From positions 62,001 to 126,000 of the forward strand of contig NZ_FPBF01000002.1 of NCBI RefSeq assembly GCF_900116615.1: 64,000 nucleotides of DNA. Reading direction: 5' to 3'. The position numbers and the translations under genes are program-made. Source of the DNA: Algoriphagus locisalis (GTDB lineage Bacteria > Bacteroidota > Bacteroidia > Cytophagales > Cyclobacteriaceae). This document shows positions 36,964-43,650 of the stretch, one piece after another (the first letter of the stretch is position 1; each line of letters starts with the position of its first letter). Below the pieces are notes generated by a model that worked only from the letters and a program-made list of their open reading frames with translations, was not told where the DNA came from and did no database searches.

Positions 36964-38376
36964 TTATATCCCTTCCGCCGTCCTCAGCGCCACTCTAAGC
37001 GCTTCCAACTTATTTGCGACTTCTTGCAGTTCGGATGGAATGGTTGATTTGGCGACGACCCCAGCACCTGCCTGAAATCTCAATTGATTGTTTTCTGAAA
37101 CAAATGATCTGATCAATATCGCATGGTTGAAATCTCCATTGAAGCCTAAGTAACCAATGGCTCCTCCGTAAAACTCCCGGGAAACATTCTCCAGCTCATC
37201 TATCAACTGCATAGCTCTATACTTAGGAGCACCTGAAAGTGTGCCTGCCGGAAAGGTATCTGCTACCAACTGCAGCGGATTAGTGTTTTCTGGAAGTTCC
37301 CCAGTCACTTTGGATACCAAGTGGATCACATGGGAGTAATATTGAATCTCTTTGAAGACATCTACAGTGACTTTCTCAGAAGATCTGCTCAAGTCATTTC
37401 TCGCCAAATCCACCAACATCACATGCTCCGAATTTTCTTTTGGATCGTCATAAAGCTTGCGAGCCAAAACAGCATCTTCCTGATCATTTCCGGTTCTTCG
37501 AAAAGTCCCGGCAATCGGATAAATCGTTGCTTTTTTATCTTTAACCACTATTTGGGCTTCTGGTGAGCTACCAAAAACCTTGAAGGAACCGTAGTCAAAA
37601 TAGAATAAATACGGAGAGGGATTAACCGATCTAAGTGCGCGATAAACATTGAATTCATCACCTTTGAAAGCCGTACTGAATCGCCTGGAAAGAACAATCT
37701 GGAACACATCACCTTTAAAGCAATGCTCGCGACCTTGATTCAGAATCTTCAAAAATTCCTCATCAGTATAGTTTGAGCTTTCTTCTCCCTCTCTTTTGAA
37801 TGTATAGCTTGGAATATTTTTATTCGATAGCAAGCGCTCGATTTCATCCATGAGTTCGGGATTCTCTGCACCTGCTACTCTATGCTCCAATAAGTGAAGC
37901 TCATTCTTATAATGATCCACCACGATGATATTCTGATAGACTGAATATTGCATCATCGGGACATCAGATGGTTTGGTATTCTGCAGGCTGATATCTTCAA
38001 AATAGGCTACCGAATCATACTGAATGTAACCAAAAAGTCCATTTGAACTGAATTTGAAGCCATCCTGTCCGGTGTCAAACTTGCTCCCGAAGGCTCGTAA
38101 ACTCTCCATCAACTTCTGGTCAGAGCTCACTTCGTAGGAAACTGAATGCCCAAGAGGCAAGGTTTCCTCCACTTTTCCAGCATTAAACTTGAAAGTAGCC
38201 AAAGGATTAAAACAGATGTAGGAATAGCTGTTTTCCTGCCCATGATAATCAGAACTTTCTAACAGAATCGGATTGGCAAAACGATCTCTGATCTGCAAAT
38301 AAATACTTACAGGCGTGATGGTATCTGCCAGTCGCTTTCTGTAGGTCGTCAAAATCGGTAGTTTTATTCGAGTCAT
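36964..38376 (-). CDS. trpE: Anthranilate synthase component I
   Basis: A 470-residue chorismate-utilising enzyme, first structural gene of the operon. The C-terminal catalytic domain has GDVFQIVLSRRFST, IAGTFRRTG, MLVDLARNDLSR and FPAGTLSGAPKYRAMQLIDE. Near the N-terminus LLESSDYHGQENSYSYI corresponds to the Leu-Leu-Glu-Ser tryptophan feedback site, so enzyme inhibition by tryptophan is likely. Transcription is controlled by the attenuator directly upstream, whose terminator lies 20 bp before the ATG. Confidence 0.98.
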   Translation of the reverse strand: MTRIKLPILTTYRKRLADTITPVSIYLQIRDRFANPILLESSDYHGQENSYSYICFNPLATFKFNAGKVEETLPLGHSVSYEVSSDQKLMESLRAFGSKFDTGQDGFKFSSNGLFGYIQYDSVAYFEDISLQNTKPSDVPMMQYSVYQNIIVVDHYKNELHLLEHRVAGAENPELMDEIERLLSNKNIPSYTFKREGEESSNYTDEEFLKILNQGREHCFKGDVFQIVLSRRFSTAFKGDEFNVYRALRSVNPSPYLFYFDYGSFKVFGSSPEAQIVVKDKKATIYPIAGTFRRTGNDQEDAVLARKLYDDPKENSEHVMLVDLARNDLSRSSEKVTVDVFKEIQYYSHVIHLVSKVTGELPENTNPLQLVADTFPAGTLSGAPKYRAMQLIDELENVSREFYGGAIGYLGFNGDFNHAILIRSFVSENNQLRFQAGAGVVAKSTIPSELQEVANKLEALRVALRTAEGI

Positions 38377-38396
38377 TTCGTAGATATTTTTTCATG

Positions 38397-38430
38397 AAAA
38401 AAGGCTTACCGGAAATCCAGTAAGCCTTTT
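38397..38430 (-). terminator. trp attenuator terminator
   Basis: On the minus strand GGCTTAC and GTAAGCC pair (with ungapped extension by adjacent bases) and are followed by TTTTTT at 38397-38402, 20 bp before trpE. The 5-prime half, GGCTTACTGGATTT (38413-38426), can instead pair with AAGTTTAGAAAGCC (38463-38476): I count 13 of 14 positions paired, allowing G-U. Confidence 0.9.
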
Positions 38431-38462
38431 ATACTATATCGTAATGCAAAATCAAATGCAGG

Positions 38463-38476
38463 GGCTTTCTAAACTT
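38463..38476 (-). promoter_or_regulatory. Antiterminator strand overlapping the leader stop codon
   Basis: AAGTTTAGAAAGCC on the minus strand includes the TAG stop of the leader peptide and is complementary to the 5-prime half of the terminator. A ribosome that reaches the stop would cover it; one stalled at the Trp codons would leave it free. Confidence 0.75.
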
Positions 38477-38531
38477 CCTTTTGGAAAGAGTAAGAATGCC
38501 ACCACCAGTATTTGTTTGCAATTGTTTTCAT
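38469..38531 (-). CDS. trpL: trp operon leader peptide with three consecutive Trp codons
   Basis: A 20-residue frame, MKTIANKYWWWHSYSFQKEV, starting with ATG at 38531 and ending with TAG at 38469. The three TGG codons are residues 9-11 (38499-38507). It lies between a promoter (38543-38572) and the attenuator terminator, directly before trpE. When charged tRNA-Trp is scarce the ribosome should stall at these codons. Three consecutive Trp codons in 20 residues are most unlikely by chance. The product itself probably has no function. Confidence 0.92.
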   Translation of the reverse strand: MKTIANKYWWWHSYSFQKEV

Positions 38532-38542
38532 AAGAATGAGCG

Positions 38543-38572
38543 CAAATTTAGAAAGGGAATCTTAAGGACAAA
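38543..38572 (-). promoter_or_regulatory. trp operon promoter
   Basis: On the minus strand TTTG (38569-38572) is followed after 18 bases by TAAATTTG (38543-38550), both full consensus matches. The leader ATG lies 12 bases downstream, so the leader peptide would have a very short 5-prime leader. Confidence 0.7.
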
Positions 38573-38708
38573 GCATCCGCACATCTTTTTTATCAAAAAT
38601 TTAAGCTTTGCTAATTCAAAAACTTAAACAAAGGGGGTTCACAAGGGCTAGTGTCTGAAACTATAAAAACCTTAACACGTTGACGACTAGTAAATAACGG
38701 TAACTAAA

Positions 38709-39263
38709 ATGAAATATACCCTACTCCTCCTAACACTAGTTTTTGTGATTCCAGGAATTGCAAAGGCACAATCTTCAGCAGAATGGACTGCTCCCATGCA
38801 TCAAGTAAATTTTAAAGCTGATTCAGGAGAAGAAGCTAAAATGGAAATTGACAGGGGCTATCGCTACGCTGACCTTGATTTTGAAGGACGAACATTCCAT
38901 TTGTTTTTCAACCACGACGATAATCAAATTAAGAAGGCGCGAATTGTAGAACCTAAAACCAATCTGCAAATCGCCAGAGGACGGGGAAGCTATTTCTGGG
39001 GTAGTGCAAGATTTGAATTCGTAGATGGAGAAGTTTACAAAGTCAAAAAGAAAAGAGACGCAAACGGATATGAAATAATAGGCCCAAACGGAACGCTATT
39101 CAAAGTAGAAAACCATGCAATCAGTCCAGTGAAACCTTTAAATGAGAAAGATTTTTTGACTCAGGCATTTTTCGTCTTTGAAAGAATTAAAGTAACCCAG
39201 AGCAATCCATCGGATGTGATGATATATTACTCAAGCTATTATCCAATTGGACCAAATGAGTAA
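38709..39263 (+). CDS. Secreted protein of unknown function
   Basis: A 184-residue protein with a signal peptide (MKYTLLLLTLVFVIPGIAKA, cut at about residue 20). The mature part is rich in charged residues and in short beta-type stretches (RFEFVDGEVYKVKKKRD, TLFKVENHAISP). No family is recognised. It stands alone in the gap after the divergently transcribed trp operon and may share that intergenic region for its promoter. Confidence 0.75.
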   Translation: MKYTLLLLTLVFVIPGIAKAQSSAEWTAPMHQVNFKADSGEEAKMEIDRGYRYADLDFEGRTFHLFFNHDDNQIKKARIVEPKTNLQIARGRGSYFWGSARFEFVDGEVYKVKKKRDANGYEIIGPNGTLFKVENHAISPVKPLNEKDFLTQAFFVFERIKVTQSNPSDVMIYYSSYYPIGPNE

Positions 39264-39289
39264 TTTCGCACCTTTCACTCATTAGTATC

Positions 39290-39520
39290 ATGGCAAAAGC
39301 ATTTCCACAGTATTTCAAGCGAGTATTTGACGATTATCAAGTTTTGGTTCAGGTGAATCCTGAAGATTTTACAGGAATTGAATTGATAGTTCAACCTGAT
39401 GGAAAAATCGAAAAAACTGACATGGAGTTTGACGAAGAGATTTTTGAGGACCTGGCTGCGGATGAATTCATCCACTGCAACGTACTGGAATTCCAAATGC
39501 ACTTGGCGAAAACTCGGTAA
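39290..39520 (+). CDS. Small acidic protein of unknown function
   Basis: A 76-residue acidic protein without signal or membrane helix: MAKAFPQYFKRVFDDYQVLV, then GIELIVQPDGKIEKTDMEFD and a helical end. The composition looks like that of a real folded protein and the start follows the previous gene by 26 bp. No family recognised. Confidence 0.65.
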   Translation: MAKAFPQYFKRVFDDYQVLVQVNPEDFTGIELIVQPDGKIEKTDMEFDEEIFEDLAADEFIHCNVLEFQMHLAKTR

Positions 39521-39606
39521 TTTCAAATTTGAGATTTCAAATTTGAAATTAATCTACCTCATTGTCAGACTCAAAACCTCAAAAGGATTGAAAATAGCGT
39601 AGTAAT

Positions 39607-39637
39607 ATTGTAAAGGATCATTTTCTCCTTACCTTTG
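39607..39637 (+). promoter_or_regulatory. Promoter of the SRP RNA gene
   Basis: ATTG (39607-39610), 19 bases, then TACCTTTG (39630-39637), a full -7 match. It ends five bases before the RNA stem. Confidence 0.65.
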
Positions 39638-39640
39638 CGC

Positions 39641-39728
39641 CGGCGGCACGACCAGCTCCTGCTGAATCCCCCAGGTCCGGAAGGAAGCAAGGGTAGGTGG
39701 TTGAGCGGTGCGATGCCGCTTCTTTTTT
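39641..39728 (+). ncRNA. ffs: 4.5S signal recognition particle RNA
   Basis: The conserved apical motif CCAGGTCCGGAAGGAAGCAA is present, flanked by complementary arms that close with GCGGCA (39643-39648) against TGCCGC (39714-39719), then a T tract as terminator. This is the small bacterial SRP RNA without an Alu domain; with Ffh it targets membrane proteins cotranslationally. Confidence 0.95.
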
Positions 39729-39913
39729 GCCCTATTTTTTCCCGGGCTTCTAGAATCAAGTTCCAAATCTTGATTAATCTTCTAACTTTGTTTCCTACAA
39801 TCAAATCCATTTGAAATCATCCTTCAAATAGGCTTTTACGCTACTTCAAAATTTTAGGACGCTCGGAACAAGCCTATGAAAAGAGGTTTCAAAACCTATT
39901 AAACAATTCAAAC

Positions 39914-40573
39914 ATGAAATTCTTTATTGACACAGCCAATCTAGGTGACATTCGCGAAGCTTATGACCTAGGAGTTTTAGATGGCGTAACTACCAACCCT
40001 TCCCTGATGGCCAAAGAAGGCATCAGCGGTGATGAAAAAGTAAGAGCTCACTACAAAGCGATCTGTGATATCGTAGATGATAAAGTAAGCGCTGAAGTCA
40101 TCGCCACAGACTTTGACGGAATGGTGAAAGAGGGGAAAGAGCTGGCAAAAATCGATGACAAAATCGTAGTGAAAATCCCTATGGTCAAAGATGGTCTAAA
40201 AGCACTTAAATACTTCCAGAGTGAGGGAATCCGTACCAACTGTACCTTGATTTTCTCTGCTGGACAGGCTCTTTTGGCAGCTAAAGCTGGAGCTTCCTAC
40301 GTTTCTCCTTTCATCGGAAGATTAGACGATATCGCGTTTGACGGCATGGACCTGATCGCTCAAATCGTACATATTTATGGTAACTACGGCTTCGAGACCG
40401 AAGTTCTTGCAGCTTCTGTTAGACATACCATGCACTTGCTGAAATGTGCTGAAGTAGGCGCTGATGTAGTGACCTGCCCATTGAAAGTAATCACCGGTCT
40501 GTTAAACCACCCTTTAACTGATTCTGGTTTGGCAACGTTTTTGGCAGACCATGCCAAAGCAGCTGGAAAATAA
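39914..40573 (+). CDS. tal: Transaldolase (fructose-6-phosphate aldolase/TalC-like subfamily)
   Basis: A 219-residue single-domain enzyme of the pentose phosphate pathway. It opens with MKFFIDTANLGDIREAYDLG and has GVTTNPSLMAKEG, the catalytic lysine region VVKIPMVKDGLKAL, and SPFIGRLDDIAFDG. The short length and these motifs fit the subfamily that includes both transaldolase and fructose-6-phosphate aldolase; the exact activity cannot be told. Its product erythrose 4-phosphate feeds the DAHP synthase of the trp operon nearby, but they are not in one operon. Confidence 0.95.
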   Translation: MKFFIDTANLGDIREAYDLGVLDGVTTNPSLMAKEGISGDEKVRAHYKAICDIVDDKVSAEVIATDFDGMVKEGKELAKIDDKIVVKIPMVKDGLKALKYFQSEGIRTNCTLIFSAGQALLAAKAGASYVSPFIGRLDDIAFDGMDLIAQIVHIYGNYGFETEVLAASVRHTMHLLKCAEVGADVVTCPLKVITGLLNHPLTDSGLATFLADHAKAAGK

Positions 40574-40579
40574 CTTGTA

Positions 40580-40608
40580 AAAGACCGGCTTTTGTCGGTC
40601 TTTTTTTA
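40580..40608 (+). terminator. Terminator of transaldolase gene
   Basis: AAGACCG pairs with CGGTCTT around GCTTTTGT (40581-40602) and runs into a T tract. The next ATG follows 10 bases later. Confidence 0.85.
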
Positions 40609-40617
40609 ATTTCCCCT

Positions 40618-40821
40618 ATGTATATAATAAAAGTAAAAGGCAAAGCTAAAATTCCAGACTACATACAGATCAGAGATGAAAACTTTGTATTGGTAGCCTA
40701 TTTCAGAGCTGATAGGCCATTAAAAAAGATGGAGAAATTTGGGCTAGAAGGAAAGGAAGATGAATTGGAAGCGTTAATCAAAGAGCTTCCGTTTGGGAAA
40801 TTGCAAAAACTAGAACTATAA
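40618..40821 (+). CDS. Small protein of unknown function before ftsE
   Basis: A 67-residue basic protein without signal: MYIIKVKGKAKIPDYIQIRD, then FVLVAYFRADRPLKKMEKF and a Glu-rich helix. It ends 2 bp before the FtsE-like ATPase gene and is likely cotranslated. No family recognised; the tight spacing is the main argument that it is real. Confidence 0.75.
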   Translation: MYIIKVKGKAKIPDYIQIRDENFVLVAYFRADRPLKKMEKFGLEGKEDELEALIKELPFGKLQKLEL

Positions 40822-40823
40822 GA

Positions 40824-41534
40824 ATGGATTTCAGTACTCAGCCTGTACTTCAGGTAAATCAAGCAACGATCTTTCAAGGTATAGACCCTATCCTGACTGA
40901 TGTAAACTTCTCTGTGGAGCAGCATGAATTTGTATTTCTGATCGGCAGAACCGGCAGTGGAAAAAGCTCCCTGCTTAAAACACTTTATGCCGATTTGGAG
41001 TTGAAAAGCGGTAGTGCTGAGGTAGCTGGGTTCAACCTTGAAAAAATAAAGACCAAGGAAATACCTTTCTTGAGAAGGAAAATCGGGATTATTTTCCAAG
41101 ATTTCCAACTCTTCAATGACCGCTCGGTAGCAGAGAATCTAGCTTTCGTGATGAGAGCTACGGGCTGGAAAGACAAATCAAAGATAAATGCCCGAATGGC
41201 TGAAGTGCTACTTTTGGTAGGATTGAACAATGCTTCCAGCAAAATGCCTCATCAGCTATCGGGTGGAGAGCAACAGCGTGTCGTGATAGCAAGAGCTTTG
41301 CTCAATGAACCGTCAATTCTACTTGCTGATGAACCAACTGGAAATCTTGATCCTGATGTAGCAGATGGGATCTTTAAGCTTTTCCAGGAAATAAATAAAA
41401 AGGGAACTGCTATATTGATGGCAACCCATAATTATGATTTACTTCGTAAGTACCCATATCGAGTATTGAAATGTGAGAAAGGAGAACTTCAAGATAGTAA
41501 GACACACGACGTTTCGTACGGTTCTTCTTATTGA
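40824..41534 (+). CDS. ftsE: ABC transporter ATPase, FtsE-like
   Basis: A 236-residue ATPase with Walker A GRTGSGKSSLLKTL, signature LSGGEQQRVVIARALL, Walker B ILLADEPTGNLDP and the switch histidine in LMATHNYDLL. The sequence PYRVLKCEKGEL at the end resembles FtsE. In FtsEX it powers activation of cell-wall hydrolases at division. No ftsX lies next to it, so the partner must be elsewhere and the assignment to FtsE over a LolD-type ATPase is inferred. Confidence 0.85.
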   Translation: MDFSTQPVLQVNQATIFQGIDPILTDVNFSVEQHEFVFLIGRTGSGKSSLLKTLYADLELKSGSAEVAGFNLEKIKTKEIPFLRRKIGIIFQDFQLFNDRSVAENLAFVMRATGWKDKSKINARMAEVLLLVGLNNASSKMPHQLSGGEQQRVVIARALLNEPSILLADEPTGNLDPDVADGIFKLFQEINKKGTAILMATHNYDLLRKYPYRVLKCEKGELQDSKTHDVSYGSSY

Positions 41535-41572
41535 TAATTATGTATATCCGCTTTTTTGCCAGTAAAGAGACT

Positions 41573-41637
41573 AAAGCATTATAGGATTTGGTCAACACTA
41601 GCATTGAGGCTACTTCGGTCATCCGTCATCGGTCTTC
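41573..41637 (+). repeat. Dispersed intergenic repeat, copy 2
   Basis: Aligns with the reverse complement of 5931-5996: shared AAAGCATTATAG, ATTTGG, and CTTCGGTCA-CCGTC-TCGGTCTTC with single-base differences. It fills the gap between the FtsE and S41 peptidase genes. Confidence 0.7.
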
Positions 41638-41760
41638 AAGCCAAAAAACCAAGGAAAATATGGCTACTGGCATCATTGCGGATAATCATATTAATAATAA
41701 TAATACCTGATCAACCAGAAAAGGAATTCAGTCGTTTGTAAAAAGCAAAACTTCCCAAAT

Positions 41761-43164
41761 ATGAAATCTACCCTAATTACCAGAGCTCTCTTTGCTGTGA
41801 TCCTGAGCGGATTACTTTGGAGCTGCGATAAAGATGAAGATCAAGATCCCATCATCGAAGAGCCTACGGAACCTACGCTAGAAGAGGACATCAATAATTG
41901 GATCTTCGCTGTAATGAACGAAGTCTATTACTGGAGGGAGAATATGCGAACTCCAATTGCTAAAACTTCTGATCCAACAGCCTATTTCAACTCCTTATTA
42001 AATATTCCTACTGATCGGTTTTCAGTCATTTACCCTGATTATCAGGAGCTGATCAATTCACTTCAAGGCATTTCCCTTGATCCAGGTTACGAAGCAAAAT
42101 GGTATGGAGTAGCTGACTCAGACGACGTTTATGGAGAAGTTATCTACACTAAGGAAAATAGCCCTTCTTCTTCCCTTGACCTGAAAAGAGGCGATCTGAT
42201 CATTTCAATCAATGGAACACGATTATCCAGAAGTAATTTCAGTGAACTGCGAGGACAGACAGGAATAACCCATACTATCTCTACACTCAGATTCAATGAA
42301 GAGACTTCAGCTTATGAACCTAAGGAAGATCTCTCCATCACTCCGGTACAATTCTCAGAAGATCCCAATTTCCTAGATAGCGTTTATACCATAGGTGATC
42401 AGAAAATCGGCTATGTAGTGTATAATTTCTTTGCTCCTGGCACGACTGATGATAACACAAAGTATGACCAAGAAATGGACGCTGTTTTCGAAAAGATGAA
42501 AGCTGAAAATATCAATAATTTGGTCTTGGATTTACGCTATAATGGCGGAGGATTTGTATCCTCTGCAGTTAATTTAGCCAGCTTGATTGGACCAGGTGTG
42601 TCGAGCTCAGACATTTTCTCCAAGACGAAATACAATTCATTTCTCATGGAAAATGTAGAAGGATTAAGGAACGACAACAGAAATTTCTTAAACAAGCCAC
42701 AAAACCTAGGAAACATTCTTACAGGCAATCGTTTATACGTTCTGACTAGTAGCGGAACGGCGTCCGCCTCTGAATTAATCATCAATGGGCTAAAGCCTTA
42801 CATGGATGTTTTCTTAATTGGAGATGTCACCTATGGTAAGAATGTAGGATCTATTGCGATTGAAGATGAGGAGAATCCAAAAAATGCTTATGGACTATTA
42901 CCTATAATTTCACAAAGCTTCAACAGTCTCGACCAATCAGATTACACAACTGGTTTTGTGCCAAACGTAGCTATCAACGAAAATACGGAGCGATTACAAA
43001 CCCTTGGAGACGTGAATGAGATTATGCTTAGAACAGCCATCGAACAAATCACAGGAACACCTTCTTCGGCCAGAGTAACTAAGCTAGACAGAATAGAACT
43101 AGCAAACAGCTTAGACGGTAAAATCCGAATGGGTCAAATGATCGAATCACCACTTAAGGACTAA
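41761..43164 (+). CDS. Lipoprotein S41 family peptidase with PDZ domain
   Basis: A 467-residue secreted C-terminal-processing-type protease. The signal ends at LLWSCDKD (Cys22). Residues about 115-200 form a PDZ domain (DLKRGDLIISINGTRLS); the S41 core includes NLVLDLRYNGGGFVSSAVNL, the catalytic Ser in SSGTASASELIINGLK, and the lysine in VTYGKNVGSIAIED. The start is the ATG at 41761. It stands alone and ends before a terminator. Substrate unknown. Confidence 0.92.
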   Translation: MKSTLITRALFAVILSGLLWSCDKDEDQDPIIEEPTEPTLEEDINNWIFAVMNEVYYWRENMRTPIAKTSDPTAYFNSLLNIPTDRFSVIYPDYQELINSLQGISLDPGYEAKWYGVADSDDVYGEVIYTKENSPSSSLDLKRGDLIISINGTRLSRSNFSELRGQTGITHTISTLRFNEETSAYEPKEDLSITPVQFSEDPNFLDSVYTIGDQKIGYVVYNFFAPGTTDDNTKYDQEMDAVFEKMKAENINNLVLDLRYNGGGFVSSAVNLASLIGPGVSSSDIFSKTKYNSFLMENVEGLRNDNRNFLNKPQNLGNILTGNRLYVLTSSGTASASELIINGLKPYMDVFLIGDVTYGKNVGSIAIEDEENPKNAYGLLPIISQSFNSLDQSDYTTGFVPNVAINENTERLQTLGDVNEIMLRTAIEQITGTPSSARVTKLDRIELANSLDGKIRMGQMIESPLKD

Positions 43165-43242
43165 TTAAATAACATTGGATTATTTGGAAATTTTAGAACC
43201 AAGATTTCCTTTGTAAACCTTTATTGACAAACAGATTTGCTT

Positions 43243-43282
43243 AAAAAAGAGGCTAGCCAAAAGGACTAGCCTCTTTTTTTTT
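43243..43282 (+). terminator. Terminator of S41 peptidase gene
   Basis: GAGGCTAG pairs with CTAGCCTC around CCAAAAGGA, followed by nine T residues. Confidence 0.85.
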
Positions 43283-43365
43283 CTCATTATCAAATTGTTA
43301 AGTTTCTTTTTTTCAAACACTTCTTGCAGAAATGCCATTACATTTGAAATCCAAATTTGAATAAC

Positions 43366-43581
43366 ATGGAACTAGTAGCAAGTTTTTTACTCATATTATC
43401 CATTTACTTTCTGGGATGCCTAGCCCTGGTTCAAGAAGTAGTGCGGCCTAACAGACAATTAATCATAGAAGGTGAAACCAAAAAAAAACAATGGACAACG
43501 AACTATCCGAAAATCCTTTCGCTTAGCTTCGCCATTTCTTTACTGACCACACTCATAGCTTATTATTTATTTCTCAGCTGA
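43366..43581 (+). CDS. Small two-helix membrane protein, unknown
   Basis: A 71-residue protein with an N-terminal helix (ELVASFLLILSIYFLGCLAL), a polar middle (QEVVRPNRQLIIEGETKKKQ) and a C-terminal helix (LSLSFAISLLTTLIAYYLFL). I start at the ATG at 43366; a TTG three codons upstream is open but less likely. It is alone and ends before a two-way terminator. No family recognised. Confidence 0.65.
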   Translation: MELVASFLLILSIYFLGCLALVQEVVRPNRQLIIEGETKKKQWTTNYPKILSLSFAISLLTTLIAYYLFLS

Positions 43582-43594
43582 AGTAAATGACTTC

Positions 43595-43636
43595 AAAAAA
43601 AAAGGTCGCCAGATTACTATCCGGCGACCTTTTTTG
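43595..43636. terminator. Bidirectional terminator between converging genes
   Basis: GGTCGCC (43604-43610) pairs with GGCGACC (43623-43629), with A and T tracts on either side, so it serves both the plus-strand small gene and the minus-strand TonB receptor. Confidence 0.85.
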
Positions 43637-43650
43637 TTTTTGATATCTTT

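Noticed and set aside
39521..39560. Palindromic TTTGAGATTTCAAATTTGAAATT run as a terminator
   Set aside because: The stem is A/T only with no T tract at a useful distance; similar AT runs occur at 28413-28440, so it is more likely simple repeat sequence.
39571..39810. 79-codon minus-strand frame over the SRP RNA
   Set aside because: The bases are explained by the conserved SRP RNA; the frame is antisense to it.
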